A program made the position numbers and the translations under genes. Shown here piece by piece: positions 9,233 through 16,873 of a stretch of 48,116 bases of DNA; the first letter of the stretch is position 1, and each line of letters opens with the position of its first letter. The notes under the pieces are model-generated. The model worked only from the letters and a program-made list of their open reading frames with translations, did not search any database and had not been told where the DNA came from. The stretch is taken from contig NZ_JAURYU010000057.1 in assembly GCF_030653755.1 (NCBI RefSeq), positions 1-48,116 on the forward strand. Direction: 5' to 3'. The stretch is from Methylotenera sp. (GTDB lineage Bacteria > Pseudomonadota > Gammaproteobacteria > Burkholderiales > Methylophilaceae).

Positions 9233-9761
9233 CTGTCAACTCAGCAGAGGAGAACTTGAGTAGCTGTTTTTTTACAAAACCAAATAGTCTTGCCACAATT
9301 AAATCAGGAAACTGCTGAACACGTACATTGTTAATGTAAACACTATCGTTATAAAACTCGCGCCGATCTGCAATTTGATTTTCAAGCCCTGTGATGCGGG
9401 TTTGCAACATAAGGAAGTTTTGGTTTGATTTAAGCTCAGGGTAATTTTCTGCCACTGCAAAAAGACCACCTAAGCCCACGCGAAGGGCACTTTCAGCCTG
9501 CCCTAATGCCGCAACATCATGATGATCACGCGCCTCATTTACTTGGGTACGTGCTTGAATCACTTTTTCGAGCGTTGCTTGCTCATGCTGCATATACTGC
9601 TTACAAGTATCAATCAGCTTGGGCAACTCATCGTGCCGCTGCTTTAGCAACACATTGATATTAGACCAAGCTTTTTCAACGTTATTTTTAACACTGACCA
9701 AACTGTTATACGTAATCACAAAATACAACACCACTATAGCAACCACCATCCACGTTAACAT
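9195..9761 (-). CDS. lemA: LemA-family protein
   Basis: A 188-residue protein with an N-terminal membrane anchor (residues 3-20) and a helical soluble domain. LemA landmarks are YNSLVSVKNNVEKAWSNINVLLKQRHDELPKL near the start, AENYPELKSNQNF in the middle and the REFYNDSVYINN segment. A GGGG Shine-Dalgarno sits before the ATG at 9761. It overlaps the GIDE-domain gene downstream by 38 bases, which suggests coupled expression. The biochemical role of LemA proteins is not established. Confidence 0.92.
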   Translation of the reverse strand: MLTWMVVAIVVLYFVITYNSLVSVKNNVEKAWSNINVLLKQRHDELPKLIDTCKQYMQHEQATLEKVIQARTQVNEARDHHDVAALGQAESALRVGLGGLFAVAENYPELKSNQNFLMLQTRITGLENQIADRREFYNDSVYINNVRVQQFPDLIVARLFGFVKKQLLKFSSAELTDVEVSQRFNTKL

Positions 9762-9827
9762 TGCATCCCCTTATTTTTATTCATATGGCCTACATGATGA
9801 AAGATAGTATCACTGGCTGTTTGGATA

Positions 9828-11051
9828 TTAGATATCAGCCATTAATAATGGGCCAACTTTCTCCCAATATCGAGAAAAACGTTTTAGCCGTCGCTCACTC
9901 ACGGCCACATTAGCCAACTTTTTCACTGGCTCCCACCTTGGTGCAAACGGCGCTAAGATTTCTTTGACTCTTAAATTTGGTGTATCTTGTGTGACCACTT
10001 GCCCTACGCCTTTTTTCATCAACACCTCGTGAGTATCGCCCATCCACACCTCAACATTCATCATCTCGTTTAGACAGTCTGCCACAAACTGCAAACGATT
10101 GAGCGACCAGTTTCCATGCAATACAGGATCAAACACAAATATCTTAGGGTATGGCTTATCCATCAACGCATTATGCGCAGATAACATTTCATCATGTACA
10201 AAAATAGCAATGGCTTGAAAACTATGCGCGGCTTTCATTGGTAATGATTTAATCGCATACTGCTTTGGATCTGTAGCGATAGATGGCTTAAATAGGCGTA
10301 CATTTAGCGCCTCGTAGCTATCGTCAAACGGGCATTGTGCGAAACATGTCGCGCAGTACTTTCCACCCGTATAGCGCTCTAGATTTTCTTTGTTGAAGTA
10401 ATAAGGTTTAGAGCTAAAGGTAGAGGCAATCCATTGCCAAGACAAATGGTTACTAGCAAAATCACCATCCAACAAATGCGCTTCAAACCAATCGGCTGCT
10501 TCACGCCAATCCATTTTTAGATGATGAACAACATAACTGGCAAACCACATGCGAGCATGGTTATGTAGGTAGCCAGTATCAAGCAACTCTTTCACAAAGC
10601 CATCCATGCAGGGCAAGCCTGTGTTTGCTTGCTTTACGGCATCACTAAGTGGCAGATACTGAATATCTACTTTAGGTGACTCCATTTCACTAAAGATTGC
10701 ATTTCCCTCTGTAAACCAGACTTGTCGCCAAAAATCGCGCCAAGCTAACTCCATCAATAACTTTTCGCCTTGTAAACCAGACTGCTTTTTGACAAAAGAA
10801 AATGCTTCATTAAGTGTGAGACAACCATGTCGTAAATAAGGCGATAAATGTGTCACAGCGCCATTGATAAAGTTACGATTACGGCCATACTGTATAGCAT
10901 CAATTGCATTCAGCTTCCTTAACCCGCCAGACCTACCTCCTGCCCACTCCGTGGCCAGATCTGGACCTTTCGCCGCAGAAAATATACGCCTAATATAATG
11001 CAACCGTTCTGCTCGATCGCTGGGGATGTTGAGTTTGTGTGCGGAGCCCAT
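9828..11051 (-). CDS. Photolyase/cryptochrome-like flavoprotein with reversed domain order
   Basis: A 407-residue protein. Residues 1-240 match the FAD-binding helical domain of DNA photolyases: LSPYLRHG (69-76), ELAWRDFWRQ (101-110), TGLPCMDGF then TGYLHNHARMW, DWREAADWF, and LLDGDFASN followed by SWQWIAS. Normally this domain is C-terminal. Here residues 280-370 instead resemble the N-terminal alpha/beta antenna domain (FVHDEMLSAHNALM, KIFVFDPVL, SLNRLQFVADCLNEM, then VWMGD). The order therefore appears circularly permuted. A small Cys cluster (CATCFAQC, 233-240) sits at the junction. A TTG at 11096 would add 15 residues; ATG 11051 was chosen because it begins at the conserved part. The gene precedes lemA by 66 bases on the same strand. 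Whether it repairs DNA or senses light is not decided by sequence. Confidence 0.75.
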   Translation of the reverse strand: MGSAHKLNIPSDRAERLHYIRRIFSAAKGPDLATEWAGGRSGGLRKLNAIDAIQYGRNRNFINGAVTHLSPYLRHGCLTLNEAFSFVKKQSGLQGEKLLMELAWRDFWRQVWFTEGNAIFSEMESPKVDIQYLPLSDAVKQANTGLPCMDGFVKELLDTGYLHNHARMWFASYVVHHLKMDWREAADWFEAHLLDGDFASNHLSWQWIASTFSSKPYYFNKENLERYTGGKYCATCFAQCPFDDSYEALNVRLFKPSIATDPKQYAIKSLPMKAAHSFQAIAIFVHDEMLSAHNALMDKPYPKIFVFDPVLHGNWSLNRLQFVADCLNEMMNVEVWMGDTHEVLMKKGVGQVVTQDTPNLRVKEILAPFAPRWEPVKKLANVAVSERRLKRFSRYWEKVGPLLMADI

Positions 11052-11209
11052 TGATGAATTTCCCACAAATTTAAGGAGAATGTAGATACCACCCAAAAGA
11101 GTACACCTTTTGTGCGAAATTTTATATTAAAAATTATTGAAATATCATGCAATAATAATCACAGGCATTTACTATTAGAAATCTATAGACTTTTTCACCA
11201 GGATAACAA

Positions 11210-11659
11210 ATGATAGAAGCAACATGGATTTGGGCGATACTGGGTACTATTTTAATTGCACTAGAAATATTGGCCATTGGTACTTTGTATGTATTATGGT
11301 TTGGTATTGCTGCTATTTGTTTAGCCATTGCAACTTGGCTCTTTCCTAACATTCCTTACGCAATTCAATTAATTATCTTCGCGATACTCTCGCTCGGCTC
11401 TTTAGCAATATGGCGTCGTTATTACAAAAGGACTGACGCTAACTCACCTATTGGGCAATCACAAGGTGAAGAAATCGGACGTATTGGCACAGTAGTAGAA
11501 ACAACAAGTCCTGCACAAAATGGCTTAATCCGCTTCACTCAAGGCCTAATGGGCAGCCGAGAATGGGCTGCGGTTTCCGATGAAGTCATTGAAATCAACA
11601 GTCAGGCGAAAGTTGTCGCTGTTGAAGGCAATGCATTACGCATCACAAAGATCAGTTAA
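11210..11659 (+). CDS. NfeD-family membrane protein (short form)
   Basis: A 149-residue protein with hydrophobic N-terminal helices (about 5-65) and a small C-terminal OB-fold (about 85-147, including GRIGTVVETTSPAQNGLIRF and the REWAA pattern). The length corresponds to short NfeD proteins that lack the ClpP-like protease domain. It is followed 32 bases later by an SPFH protein, the standard partner: NfeD proteins bind or regulate SPFH/stomatin-type proteins in membrane microdomains. AGGA precedes the ATG at 11210. Confidence 0.88.
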   Translation: MIEATWIWAILGTILIALEILAIGTLYVLWFGIAAICLAIATWLFPNIPYAIQLIIFAILSLGSLAIWRRYYKRTDANSPIGQSQGEEIGRIGTVVETTSPAQNGLIRFTQGLMGSREWAAVSDEVIEINSQAKVVAVEGNALRITKIS

Positions 11660-11691
11660 CACATTCTAACTTTCACTTAAGGAATACTCTC

Positions 11692-12534
11692 ATGACAGAA
11701 CTTAGTTTAGTACTCATATTTTTAGTAATTGTTGCCATCATTAAAGGTGTACGCATTGTGCCGCAAGGTGAAGAATGGGTGGTTGAGCGTTTAGGTAAAT
11801 TTGCTGGCGTACTTAATCCTGGACTCCATGTTATCAACCCAGTGTTTACCAGAGTGAGTTATAAAGTCACCACCAAAGACATTATTTTAGATGTTCCAGA
11901 GCAAGAGGTCATTACACGTGATAACGCTGTTATTTTGGCCAACGCTATTGCATTTATTAAAGTAACAAAAATCGAACGCGCGGTTTATGGTATTGAAAAC
12001 TTCCGTGAGGCTATGCGCAACATGGTGCAAACCAGTTTACGTTCTATCATTGGCGGCATGGATTTAAACCAAGCACTTACCTCACGCGACCGCATTAAAT
12101 CTGAGCTCAAAATCGCCATTGCAGATGAAGCACTAGACTGGGGCTTAACGGTTAAGTCGGTTGAGATTCAAGACATTAAACCATCACCTAACATGCAAGA
12201 CGCAATGGAACGCCAAGCAGCAGCAGAGCGTGAAAGAGTTGCGGTAGTGACTGAAGCCGAAGGCGCAAAACAATCACTCATTTTAAATGCTGAAGCGCGT
12301 TTAGAAGCAGCACGTAAAGATGCAGAAGCACAAATGGTTGCGGCGAAAGCGTCGGCCGAATCAATTAAGTTTATTACAGAAGCCATACAAGAAAATAACG
12401 CCTCTGCCATGTTCTTATTAGGTGACCGCTACATTACGGCCCTACAAAAAATGTCAGCGTCTGATAACAGCAAAATTGTTGTGATGCCTGGTGATTTAGT
12501 GGGTGCGGTTAAAAGTTTAGTTGGCGGGAAATAA
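11692..12534 (+). CDS. qmcA: SPFH/stomatin-type membrane protein, QmcA-like
   Basis: A 280-residue protein with one N-terminal membrane helix (1-20), then an SPFH (band 7) domain that starts RIVPQGEEWVVERLGKF and includes TTKDIILDVPEQEV and the conserved DRIKSELK region. The distal part (about 165-230) is an Ala/Glu-rich coiled coil that drives oligomerisation. It is coupled with nfeD upstream, and AAGGA precedes the ATG. The pair acts at the inner membrane in quality control or microdomain formation, the role known for QmcA/stomatin homologues; the particular client is unknown. Confidence 0.9.
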   Translation: MTELSLVLIFLVIVAIIKGVRIVPQGEEWVVERLGKFAGVLNPGLHVINPVFTRVSYKVTTKDIILDVPEQEVITRDNAVILANAIAFIKVTKIERAVYGIENFREAMRNMVQTSLRSIIGGMDLNQALTSRDRIKSELKIAIADEALDWGLTVKSVEIQDIKPSPNMQDAMERQAAAERERVAVVTEAEGAKQSLILNAEARLEAARKDAEAQMVAAKASAESIKFITEAIQENNASAMFLLGDRYITALQKMSASDNSKIVVMPGDLVGAVKSLVGGK

Positions 12535-12560
12535 ATACTTTTAATCAACAAACCTTTCCG

Positions 12561-12589
12561 ATTCCTTCCCCTTGTAATGGGGAAGGAAT
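12561..12589. terminator. Hairpin between convergent qmcA and moeB
   Basis: ATTCCTTCCCC (12561-12571) pairs perfectly with GGGGAAGGAAT (12579-12589) across a 7-base loop. There is no long T-run on either side, so it may act as an RNA end-stabilising hairpin or a weak terminator. Confidence 0.55.
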
Positions 12590-12590
12590 A

Positions 12591-13337
12591 TTAAGTGTCA
12601 CAGACTGTACAAGCGGGATCTTTACTCAGCTTGATAGTGCGCCACTCCATAGAGAGGGCATCTAGCAACAACAATCGCCCTTGCAAGCTATCACCGATTT
12701 CCATCAGTATTTTCAGCGCCTCTGCCGCTTGGCAAGTGCCTATCATGCCTACTAGTGGCGCAAACACGCCGTTTGTTGCACAACGTAAATCACTGTCTTC
12801 ACCATTGTCAGGGAACAAGCAGTGGTAACATGGACTAAGCGCTGAACGCATGTCATACACCGTAATCTGCCCCTCAAAACCAATCGCAGCGCCAGACACA
12901 AGCGGCTTCTTCAACTGCACGCAAAGGCGATTCAACAGATAGCGCGTCGCAAAATTATCGCTACAATCAATCACGACATCTGCCTGTGTAATCAGCTTTT
13001 CAAAACCGGCCTCTGATGACTTTTCGCAAACGGCATTCACGGTGACTTCAGGATTAATGGCTAACAGTGTTTTTTGTGCTGACAATGCCTTATTCACACC
13101 TACAGAGTTTGAGGTATGCACAATTTGGCGCTGTAAATTAGTTAAATCCACCACATCAAAATCACAAATAGTGAGAGTGCCAACCCCCGCCGCAGCTAGG
13201 TATAAAGCAACAGGCGAGCCTAAGCCACCAGCACCAACAACTAGCGCGTGACTATTGACCAGTTTATCTTGTCCTTCATATTCAATCTGCGGCAACAGAA
13301 TATGACGGCTATAACGGAGGAGTTGATTGTCGTTCAT
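12591..13337 (-). CDS. moeB: MoeB/ThiF-family adenylyltransferase (E1-like)
   Basis: A 248-residue E1-like enzyme that adenylates the C-terminal Gly-Gly of a sulfur carrier such as MoaD or ThiS. The nucleotide-binding loop is GAGGLGS (35-41); Arg70 in LQRQIVH and the DCSDNFATR segment belong to the ATP site. Zinc ligands are C170/C173 (PCYHC) and C243/C246 (ACTVC). Cys186 in LRCATNGVFAPLVG is at the conserved cysteine position. Length equals E. coli MoeB. Its ATG overlaps the stop codon of the pseudopilin gene (TAATG), so it is translated as the last gene of the MSHA-like operon although its function looks unrelated. Confidence 0.9.
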   Translation of the reverse strand: MNDNQLLRYSRHILLPQIEYEGQDKLVNSHALVVGAGGLGSPVALYLAAAGVGTLTICDFDVVDLTNLQRQIVHTSNSVGVNKALSAQKTLLAINPEVTVNAVCEKSSEAGFEKLITQADVVIDCSDNFATRYLLNRLCVQLKKPLVSGAAIGFEGQITVYDMRSALSPCYHCLFPDNGEDSDLRCATNGVFAPLVGMIGTCQAAEALKILMEIGDSLQGRLLLLDALSMEWRTIKLSKDPACTVCDT

Positions 13338-14095
13338 TAAGGTAATTGACCTGCTTCGATCATGGCATTATAGAGAACATAGGGAGAAATCCAAGTCACT
13401 ATATGATCAAACTCTCCATTTGCATCATTCTCTCTAGGCTCATGACTTACAAACACACCATCATCAATAATCCCATCATTATCAACATCATTTAGATTGG
13501 CTAGTTCATCATTGCCACCAATACCTTGCGCAGCGGTTGCGCCCGTGGAATAAATAACGACAACAGCATTATTAATTAGATAATTAATGCCTGAGCACGT
13601 TGTTGCTGTAATACCAGTCGATGTTGAACAAACACGTATATCATCGGGCGCTAATGCTGATATTCCAACATTACTCATACCGTTTGAGGTAACAAAAGCA
13701 TTTGAATTACTCTGCGTCACTGCATATCTAATGCGATTACCCCAACCATCTAATACAAAACCCTCTGAATCGACTGGCTGTAAACCTAATGTCGCCGCAG
13801 GTAAAAAGCCTCTACCTTGTTGCTCACATACCCCTCCACCCAAAGGCTGCTCCATCCCGCTACTAGCAAGTGTAGCAGGGCAAGGCAACCTGCCCTGAGA
13901 CTGTGCATAGCCTAGCAATGCTTTCTTAGCAATTTCAAGTGTACGCTCTGTTTGCGACTGATAGATTTGATTGCGTTGCACCTGTAAAGGTAGCAATAAA
14001 GCGCCAATAATAAACCCAAGAATCACGATGACCACCGCCATCTCCACTAAGGAAAAGCCTTTTTCTACGTCTTTAGAATGTATTTTTCTTTTCAT
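13337..14095 (-). CDS. Type IV pilin-like / pseudopilin protein
   Basis: A 252-residue protein with a class III prepilin signal: basic leader, then KG followed by FSLVEMAVVIVILGFIIGA. Cleavage is expected after Gly13, giving mature Phe1 and the conserved Glu5 (E18 of the precursor). The globular part is larger than a GspG/GspH-type pseudopilin and contains a possible calcium-type loop (DVDNDGIIDDG, near 205). Four cysteines occur (PCPAT, GVCEQ, RVCST, TTCSG). It overlaps the preceding gene by ATGA and the following moeB by TAATG. This is the only protein here with both a canonical signal and Glu5, so it could be either the main subunit or a minor pilin. Confidence 0.8.
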   Translation of the reverse strand: MKRKIHSKDVEKGFSLVEMAVVIVILGFIIGALLLPLQVQRNQIYQSQTERTLEIAKKALLGYAQSQGRLPCPATLASSGMEQPLGGGVCEQQGRGFLPAATLGLQPVDSEGFVLDGWGNRIRYAVTQSNSNAFVTSNGMSNVGISALAPDDIRVCSTSTGITATTCSGINYLINNAVVVIYSTGATAAQGIGGNDELANLNDVDNDGIIDDGVFVSHEPRENDANGEFDHIVTWISPYVLYNAMIEAGQLP

Positions 14096-15690
14096 GGCGC
14101 CACTATAAATACTTGGTCATTGTAGATGTGAGTTTTTTGCTTATTTGTAGCGTCAAAAACGGAATCCCCATCTGTGTTTTCTGCACTATCAAGATAGTCA
14201 GCTATATTATTTGAAGGGCGAGATTGTGGCGATCCTTTAAAAGAAAAAGGCGCATCAACAATAGGGGCTCCTGCCGAAACTAATAAAGCGCTAACTCCTG
14301 TTCTGCCACCTGACTCCAAACTAGAAGTCGGTGACCTTGTATAATAGATGTAATCTTGCCAGCGATTTGCTAAAAACCATAAAGGAAGATTTTCAATCCA
14401 TTTTTTGGTCGATGTACAATTAGTCACAGGGCTCACAAAAGTGCCAGCACCAGTACAGGTAACCGTACCATTGCCGCCTAGACAAGAACCATTGGCATCT
14501 GTATTACTAGATAGCTTCGAAGTGTAAGTGAAAGTAAAATGACCACTGGATGTTGAGGTGCAACTCCCACCTACAGTGCAAGAAAAGGTTATACTTGATG
14601 CTGTACACGAGCCAACACCCCAACAAGTACAAGCATTACCAGCATATGTACATGCTCCAGATTTTGCATCATAGTTTTCTGCCATATCTAAAGTAAATTT
14701 CACTTGTGTCATTGGAAAACTCAATGTACAGGCCTGAGCCGAAGTACATGTCGCCATAGATGGCTGGATTGGCAAAAATCCAAAATTTGCATTTTCGACA
14801 CAAGCATTATTCACATCTGCTGCATAAGGATAAGAGCGATTAGCAGGGTCTACATTACTAGCTAAGTAATAGTCTCTTAATTTCTGCCCAGCCTCTTGTG
14901 AGGCTCTTTTTTCTAACGCATACGTCAACTCATCAATCGTAATGTAAACCAGCCTGTCATTAAAGGTGGGGTTTGTTGTACCCCCCATAATGAAGTCTTC
15001 ATTATCTTGGTCGTAGTCTCGGTTAGAATATGTTGCCCCTCCAATCACTATCTCATCAAGAAAAGCCCCAACAGGTGGTGTCGCTCCTGACCTATTTTGC
15101 CCAGCCAGTGGCTGGCCTGGAGCAATAATGACAACTGCGACTCTATTCGAAATCAAATTGCCATTAGCATCAAAGACTCGTAGCCACGGTTTGGTATCTA
15201 TAATGCTAGGATTTATAATCGGAGTAGAGTCACTACCACTTGTTCGAATTAAATTCTTCGATACTGCATACCAAAATCGCTCTCCTGAGCTATCTACGGC
15301 TTTAACACCTAATCCATCTTGTGGACTAACACATGGGGCATCTCCAAACAACGGTAATTTACCAATCAAATGACTATTATTTAACCCATTAGTAACACAG
15401 TCACTTTTACCATCATAATTAGGTGAGGTTGTTTCTAACCGATCAGGAAAAGGCATAATACCAGGCCAATTCTTATGAGCTACTGACCAAGCAATAAGCG
15501 CACCCTTTGCCTCACCAAGTGCCACCATCGTTTTAACGTCTTGCTCTGTTCGCATAGAAGCTGCATTCATTGATTTGACAATGTAAGCCAATGCCGCCAT
15601 GCCTAATATAAACATCATCAGCATCAATGCTGCGCCGCGCTGATAGCATGCAGGGGCATTACATCTATTAAATGTCTTGCTCTGTATCAC
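14092..15690 (-). CDS. Large Cys-rich minor pilin-like protein (PilX/GspK-type N-terminus)
   Basis: A 532-residue protein. Its N-terminus (QRGAALMLMMFILGMAALAYI) resembles PilX/GspK-type minor pilins: a Gly-Ala processing site (after Gly19) before a hydrophobic helix and no Glu at mature position 5. That residue is also missing from GspK, the pseudopilin that caps the tip. The rest is predicted extracytoplasmic. A region of about 140 residues (roughly 290-425) has twelve cysteines in a Ser/Thr/Gly-rich context, suggesting several disulfides and possible adhesive or tip function. Further Cys lie near the N-terminus (C10, C15). The 3' end overlaps the next pilin gene by four bases. The family is not one I can name. 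Confidence 0.6.
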   Translation of the reverse strand: MIQSKTFNRCNAPACYQRGAALMLMMFILGMAALAYIVKSMNAASMRTEQDVKTMVALGEAKGALIAWSVAHKNWPGIMPFPDRLETTSPNYDGKSDCVTNGLNNSHLIGKLPLFGDAPCVSPQDGLGVKAVDSSGERFWYAVSKNLIRTSGSDSTPIINPSIIDTKPWLRVFDANGNLISNRVAVVIIAPGQPLAGQNRSGATPPVGAFLDEIVIGGATYSNRDYDQDNEDFIMGGTTNPTFNDRLVYITIDELTYALEKRASQEAGQKLRDYYLASNVDPANRSYPYAADVNNACVENANFGFLPIQPSMATCTSAQACTLSFPMTQVKFTLDMAENYDAKSGACTYAGNACTCWGVGSCTASSITFSCTVGGSCTSTSSGHFTFTYTSKLSSNTDANGSCLGGNGTVTCTGAGTFVSPVTNCTSTKKWIENLPLWFLANRWQDYIYYTRSPTSSLESGGRTGVSALLVSAGAPIVDAPFSFKGSPQSRPSNNIADYLDSAENTDGDSVFDATNKQKTHIYNDQVFIVAP

Positions 15691-15699
15691 AACAATAGC

Positions 15700-16236
15700 C
15701 TATTCAATAACACCATTATCACTGACGCCTGTCTCTTCCAGCCGTAATTGTTTTTCTTTTGCTAACAACTTAAATTCTTTAGTCTGATTGGTCTCTGGCT
15801 CATACACTTGCCCTGGCTTAAGCTGAATTTTCCTTCCATTTGCAGGAATGCTTAAATGCAAGCTCTCCGCACTAGACTTAGCGCCCACTGAGCGCCGCCC
15901 TAATCTACCAACTTGCACATCATCAACAGCGGAGTCTTCTTGCACTGCTTGGTTGTTAATCCACAAGGTACTTGCGCCATCACTACGTTTAACAAAACCT
16001 TGCATAGAAATTGGGTCTGGCAACTCGACTGGCGCGACTACCGCAGCAGTCTCCAGCTGTGTATCTTTCGGCGTGACCACTTTTAGCGCCTGATTCTTAC
16101 GTAAAACATCTAAATGCTTGCGCTCATGTGGGCGGCTAAATAGTCGGCCTAAATCATCCTCTGCAACAGCATTTGTAGAAACAAGACCAAAGCCAACCAT
16201 TATGCTCAGCATCAAGTTAATCCATGTCTTTATCAT
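15700..16236 (-). CDS. Periplasmic MshK-like protein of the pilus operon
   Basis: A 178-residue protein with a signal peptide (hydrophobic 8-24, cleaved near VAEDD). The first mature stretch contains LGRLFSRPHERKHLDVLRKNQ, an LFxxPxER-LD motif I associate with short periplasmic proteins in MSHA-like loci. A small beta-rich segment follows (PISMQGFVKRSDGASTLWINNQ), then a basic stretch and a PGQVYEPET segment. These resemble the MshK/PilP-type role of an inner-membrane-to-secretin linker. It sits four bases from the PilO-like gene and nine bases before the large minor pilin gene. The assignment rests mainly on position and pattern. Confidence 0.5.
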   Translation of the reverse strand: MIKTWINLMLSIMVGFGLVSTNAVAEDDLGRLFSRPHERKHLDVLRKNQALKVVTPKDTQLETAAVVAPVELPDPISMQGFVKRSDGASTLWINNQAVQEDSAVDDVQVGRLGRRSVGAKSSAESLHLSIPANGRKIQLKPGQVYEPETNQTKEFKLLAKEKQLRLEETGVSDNGVIE

Positions 16237-16240
16237 TTTG

Positions 16241-16873
16241 CTATGGCCCCACTACCGCTTGAATTGCCGCAGGCTCACGTAATGTAAGCCAATCTAATTC
16301 ACATTGTGCGTGCAAATTAGCAATTAACTGTCCACTTAAAGCGCCACCTTCATTTAACCTAGTAATTTCGCAGTCTCGCAAGATTAATGCGGCCGTATTT
16401 GCCTCGCTCAATGACTCAGTTAGTTGCAATAAATCGCCTTCGTGCAACATATCAAGCTCAAACTGCATGGTAGATCGATTTAACGCAAAGCCGCCGAGAT
16501 TGGATGCAAATGTAGGCGTGTATTTTTCTTGTTGTTTAATACTGTATTTAATACCAAATAGTTTATGGTTTTTATGTTGCTCTCTTAAGCTTTCCACCCA
16601 CTCTATACGGCGCTCTTCACCCACAAACCCTTTGTTAATCAAGGCCTGATATTGCGGCAAATATTCGACTATCATCTCTTTTTCTAAGCCTGATGACTGA
16701 TAACGCTGACGAGCCGCATTCAATAAGTTTTGCTGCTTAAGCGACGCTTCCGCTTGTTCTGTTTTGTATTGTTGTGCCAACACATTGCAAACCACCACAA
16801 CTACAATGACTACACTTAATATGGCTAAGGGTATTTGTAGTTTTTTCCAGTCTTTTTGATCTAATTTCATCAT
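16241..16873 (-). CDS. PilO/MshJ-like inner-membrane alignment protein
   Basis: A 210-residue bitopic protein: a short cytoplasmic N-terminus, a membrane helix at about 13-33 (LQIPLAILSVVIVVVVVCNVL), a coiled-coil stretch (about 36-58, KTEQAEASLKQQN) and a C-terminal ferredoxin-like fold region (about 125-200). That layout is typical of PilO/GspM/MshJ subunits that form the inner-membrane ring with PilN. The start overlaps the PilM/N-like gene by ATGA. Sequence similarity within this group is always low, so the call relies on architecture and location. Confidence 0.65.
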   Translation of the reverse strand: MMKLDQKDWKKLQIPLAILSVVIVVVVVCNVLAQQYKTEQAEASLKQQNLLNAARQRYQSSGLEKEMIVEYLPQYQALINKGFVGEERRIEWVESLREQHKNHKLFGIKYSIKQQEKYTPTFASNLGGFALNRSTMQFELDMLHEGDLLQLTESLSEANTAALILRDCEITRLNEGGALSGQLIANLHAQCELDWLTLREPAAIQAVVGP

